Part shown: one piece after another, positions 49,187 through 52,577 of the stretch
How the letters are laid out: each line of letters starts with the position of its first letter
Numbering within the stretch: position 1 is the first letter of the stretch
Assembly: GCA_036264135.1 (NCBI GenBank)
Contig: DATARN010000060.1
Coordinates: 1 to 52,577, forward strand
Direction: 5' to 3'
DNA from: DATARN01 sp036264135
GTDB lineage: Bacteria; Actinomycetota; Acidimicrobiia; Acidimicrobiales; Palsa-688
Length of the DNA stretch: 52,577 nucleotides
Position numbers and translations under genes: made by a program
Notes under the pieces: generated by a model
Database searches by the model: none
What the model was told of the DNA's origin: nothing
The model's input: only the letters and a program-made list of their open reading frames with translations

Positions 49187-52100
49187 TTGAACATCAGACA
49201 ACGACCGGGCGGCGGCTGGCCCGCACTCCGGCAGTTCGCGACCAAGGACCGTTTCGGACGGGGCGCAGCCGTGAAGAGCCCCGCCACCGACGAGCTGCAG
49301 CCCCGGGTGGCGACCGCCGATCGGATCGTGAAGTCGATCTGCCCCTATTGCGCCGTCGGGTGCGGCCAGAACGTCTATGTCCAAAACGGGAGGGTCACCC
49401 AGATCGAGGGCGATCCCGACTCCCCTATCAGCCGGGGCCGACTGTGCCCCAAGGGCTCGGCGTCCCTGCAGCTGACGACAGGCCAAGCCCGGGAGTACCG
49501 GGTGCGATACCGGCGGCCCCATGGCACCGACTGGGAGGATCTCTCCCTCGACCGGGCCATGGACATGATCGCCGACCGGGTCATCAAGGCGCGGCGGGAC
49601 GGGTGGCAGTGGGAGGACGAGGGCAAGCGTGTGCGGCGCACCCTGGGATTCGCCCATCTCGGCGGCGCCACCTTGGACAACGAGGAGAACTACCTCATCA
49701 AGAAGCTGTTCACCGCCCTCGGCGCCATCCAGATCGAGAACCAGGCCCGCATCTGACACAGCTCCACCGTCCCCGGTCTGGGGACATCATTCGGTAGGGG
49801 CGGCGCCACCACCTTCCAGCAGGACCTGCAGAACGCCGACTGCATCGTCATCGAGGGCTCCAACATGGCGGAATGCCATCCGGTGGGCTTCCAGTGGGTG
49901 ATGGAGGCCAAGGCCCGCGGCGCCGTGCTCATCAATGTCGATCCCCGGTTCAACCGGACGAGCGCCGTTTCCGATGTCCACGTGCCCCTCCGGGCGGGCA
50001 GCGACATCGCCTTCCTGGGCGGGATCATCAACTACGTCCTCACCAACGACCGGTACTTCCGGGATTACGTGGTGGCCTACACCAATGGCCCGGTGCTGCT
50101 CACCGACGACTTTGTCGACACCGAAGACCTCGAGGGACTGTTCTCAGGTTTCGACGCCGACAAGCGCGCCTACGACTCGTCGTCGTGGCAGTACGAAGGG
50201 GTCGACGAGCCCGCCGCCGCCGGCCGGCGCGACGAGCAGACGGACGGCGACCAAGGGGCGGAGGGCGGCCACACCAGCCCCTCGGTCAAGGACTCGGCCA
50301 AGGGCCACTCCTACGGTTCGGGCGGCCCCGGCATCCAGGGAATCACGCGGGGCGAGGTGCAGAGGGACGACACCATGGAGCACCCGCGCTGCGTGTTCCA
50401 GGTCGTGAAACGTCACTTCTCCCGCTACACGCCAGAAATGGTCGAACAGACCTGCGGCGTACCCCAGGACCTCTTTCTGCGGGTGTGCGACCTGATCTCC
50501 TCCAACTCGGGGCCCGACCGGACAACAGCGTTCTGCTACGCGGTGGGCTGGACCCAGCACACCGTGGGCGTGCAGTACATCCGCACCGCCGCCATCCTGC
50601 AGACACTTCTCGGAAATATCGGCCGTCCCGGCGGCGGGATATTGGCGCTGCGGGGCCATGCCTCCATCCAGGGTTCCACCGACATCCCCACCCTGTTCAA
50701 CATCCTGCCAGGCTACATCCCCATGCCCCACGCCCACCAGCATGACGGCTTAAACGACTTTGTAGAGGCGGAGTCAGCGGAAAAAGGCTTCTGGGCAAAT
50801 ATGCGGTCGTACATTGTGAGCCTTCTCAAGGCCTATTACGGAGACGCCGCCACCGCCGACAACGACTTCTGCTTCGACTACCTGCCGCGGCTCACCGGTA
50901 CCCATAGCACCTACGAAACCGTCCTGGCGCAAATGGCCGGCACGTGCAAGGGCTACTTTCTCATGGGGGAAAATCCGGCCGTCGGTTCGGCCAACGCCCG
51001 CCTCCAGCGCCTCGGGATGGCCAACCTCGAGTGGTTGGTCGTGCGTGACTTTTCGATGATCGAAAGTGCGACATGGTGGAAGGACGGCCCGGAAATCGAG
51101 ACCGGGGAACTGCGAACCGACGACATCGCCACCGAAGTGTTCTTTCTGCCCGCTGCCGCCCACACCGAGAAAGACGGCAGCTTCACCAACACCCAGCGCC
51201 TCCTGCAATGGCACCACACGGCGGTGGAACCGGCGGGCGACGCCCGAAGCGACCTGTGGTTCATGTACCACCTGGGCCGCCGCATCCGCGAGAAACTGGC
51301 CGGCTCGGACGATCCGATGGACCGACCCGTACTCGACCTGGCGTGGGAGTATCCCACCTCGGGCCGTATCGACGAACCCGACGCCGAGGCGGTGCAGGCG
51401 GAGATCAACGGCTGGAACGCCAAAGGCGAACCGTTGTCAAGCTACACCGAGTTGAAAGGCGACGGCTCGACGACCTGCGGCTGCTGGATTTATTGCGGTT
51501 GCCACGCCGACGGTATAAATCAGGCGGCCCGGCGCAAGCCGGGATCCGAGCAGAATTGGGTAGCACCGGAGTGGGGCTGGGCGTGGCCGGCCAATCGTCG
51601 CATGTTGTACAACCGGGCGTCGGCGGACCCGGATGGAAAGCCGTGGAGCAAACGCAAGGCGTATATCTGGTGGGACGAGAAGGCGGGAAAATGGACGGGC
51701 CATGACGTTCCCGACTTTGTCCCCGACAAGGCGCCCAGCTACCGGCCGCCGCCCGACGCGCGGGGCCCCGACGCCCTGAGCGGCGACGATCCCTTCATCA
51801 TGCAAGCCGACGGCAAGGCGTGGCTGTTCGCCCCGGCGGGCCTCAGCGACGGCCCGTTGCCGACCCACTATGAGCCGCAGGAAAGCTCGTCTCCGAACCT
51901 GCTCTACCGCCAGCAGCGCAACCCGGCGCGCCAGATGATGCCCCCTGCCGGTGGGAACAACCTGTTCCATCCCGACGCCGGCTCGCCGACCAGCGACGTC
52001 TTTCCCTACCTGGCGACCACCTACCGGCTCACCGAGCACCACACCGCCGGCGGCATGTCCCGATGGCTCCCGTACCTGTCGGAGCTCCAGCCGGAAATGT

Positions 52101-52477
52101 TTTGCGAGATCTCGCCGGAATTGGCCGCCGAGCGGGGCCTCGAGCACCTCGGATGGGCCACAATCGTCACCGCCCGAGCCGCCATCGAGGCGCGGGTGAT
52201 GGTCACCGAGCGAATTCCGTCGCTCACGGTAAATGGCAAGCCGCTGCATCAAATTGGGCTGCCCTACCACTGGGGCCCGAACGGCTATTCCGTCGGTGAC
52301 GCCGCCAATGAACTGGCCCACCTGTCGCTCGATCCCAACGTGAATATTCAGGAGGTCAAGGCCATGACGTGCGACATTCGTCCCGGACGCCGCCCGCGCG
52401 GCCCGGCTCGCCTCCAGCTGGTGAAGGAGTACCGCCGGCGCGCCGGGATCACCGCGGAGACAGGACGGGAGATCTGA
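49187..52477 (+). CDS. fdhA: Formate dehydrogenase catalytic subunit, selenocysteine-containing (Sec190 at UGA 49754-49756)
   Basis: A molybdopterin oxidoreductase of 1096 residues, about the length of membrane-type FDH alpha subunits. The N-terminal [4Fe-4S] site is C52-x2-C55-x3-C59 ... C87 (SICPYCAVGCG...GRLCPKG). At residue 190 the frame contains TGA, followed by HSSTVPGLGTSFGRGG, the FDH motif in which Sec or Cys ligates Mo. The frame continues intact to 52477, and a SECIS hairpin lies 12 bases after the TGA. The Mo-bis-MGD domains follow (MAECHPVGFQWVMEAK; LGNIGRPGGGILALRG), and no Tat signal is seen. The TTG at 49187 is the first in-frame start after the ChaB gene. The iron-sulfur partner gene begins at 52480. 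Confidence 0.95.
49769..49785 (+). promoter_or_regulatory. SECIS element
   Basis: GTCCCC-GGTCT-GGGGAC forms a 6-bp stem with apical loop GGUCU. This loop sequence is the same as in the E. coli fdhF SECIS, which SelB recognises. It begins 12 bases after the UGA, close to the E. coli spacing, and lies in the coding region as bacterial SECIS elements do. Confidence 0.92.
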
Positions 52478-52479
52478 AG

Positions 52480-52577
52480 ATGAGGGAAAAGGGGGCCGGG
52501 TCGATGCTCGGCGGCGCCGATCCTGCCACGTCGGCGGGCTACGAGAATCATCCGTCGCGGATGGGATTCTTCACTGA
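52480..52577 (+). CDS. Formate dehydrogenase iron-sulfur subunit, N-terminal fragment (runs off window)
   Basis: The first 32 codons read MREKGAGSMLGGADPATSAGY then ENHPSRMGFFT. The PSRMGFFT segment is the conserved opening of the 4Fe-4S beta subunit of FDH (PPRMGFFTDTSVCIGCKAC in homologues). The ATG lies two bases after the fdhA stop, so the genes are tightly linked. ATG 52504 is a shorter alternative start. It would carry electrons from FdhA. Confidence 0.75.
   Translation, partial: MREKGAGSMLGGADPATSAGYENHPSRMGFFT

Noticed and set aside
49754..49756. UGA as an ordinary stop giving a truncated FdhA and a separate downstream gene
   Set aside because: The frame continues with conserved FDH sequence, Sec fits the Mo-ligand site, and a GGUCU-loop hairpin follows at the correct spacing.

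Overview
The window looks like chromosomal DNA from a high-G+C Gram-positive, most likely an Actinomycetota lineage such as Acidimicrobiia. This is inferred from the very high G+C, frequent GTG/TTG starts, a HspR-type (HAIR-like) element, an actinobacterial-type LexA box upstream of a DUF222/13E12-family HNH gene, and the general gene families. No rRNA, tRNA, CRISPR array, insertion sequence or prophage was seen.

Left part (1-28 kb) is mostly ordinary metabolic chromosome. A divergent, LacI-controlled catabolic locus (LLM flavin oxidoreductase fragment and DapA-like aldolase on minus; Gfo/Idh/MocA dehydrogenase, DUF6807 protein, LacI regulator and FMN reductase on plus) is centred on a perfect 16-bp operator at 974-989. 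Then come ppa-EamA-ABC-F, a DnaJ/CbpA-like chaperone, a TetR/SDR divergon with a nested 50-bp palindrome, small redox proteins, a LuxR-type regulator, an ImmA-like protein lacking its catalytic Glu, an aldo/keto reductase, an MFS exporter, RarD, a coupled PLP decarboxylase and 2OG-Fe oxygenase, Uup, an MMPL/MarR divergon, a frameshifted mop gene, and a DUF222-HNH gene behind a LexA-type box. The stretch at 26.7-28.8 kb is richer in A+T and holds poorly recognised genes.

Right part (29-52.6 kb) is dominated by molybdenum enzymes. It has a modABC transporter ending in an XRE/PBP-like molybdate-sensor gene, a SpoIIE phosphatase with a REC-Hpt protein, and a form I aerobic CO dehydrogenase locus. 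The CoxL active-site loop reads AYRCSFR, the form I signature. The minus-strand cox operon runs coxM-coxS-coxL-XdhC/YHS-coxG and continues without a real gap into six small genes. Five of these encode short membrane proteins with a similar layout and one encodes a DUF1059 protein. The converging plus-strand operon carries the CoxD-type AAA+ ATPase, the CoxE-type VWA protein and three unrecognised small genes. The window ends with a formate dehydrogenase catalytic subunit that reads through an in-frame UGA (Sec190) followed by a GGUCU-loop SECIS hairpin, and with the start of its 4Fe-4S partner.

The most promising undescribed element is the set of small membrane proteins downstream of coxG, together with the XdhC-YHS fusion. 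They suggest a membrane-anchoring or electron-coupling module and a metal-delivery factor for the Mo-Cu CO dehydrogenase. This is inference from gene layout and sequence, not demonstrated function.
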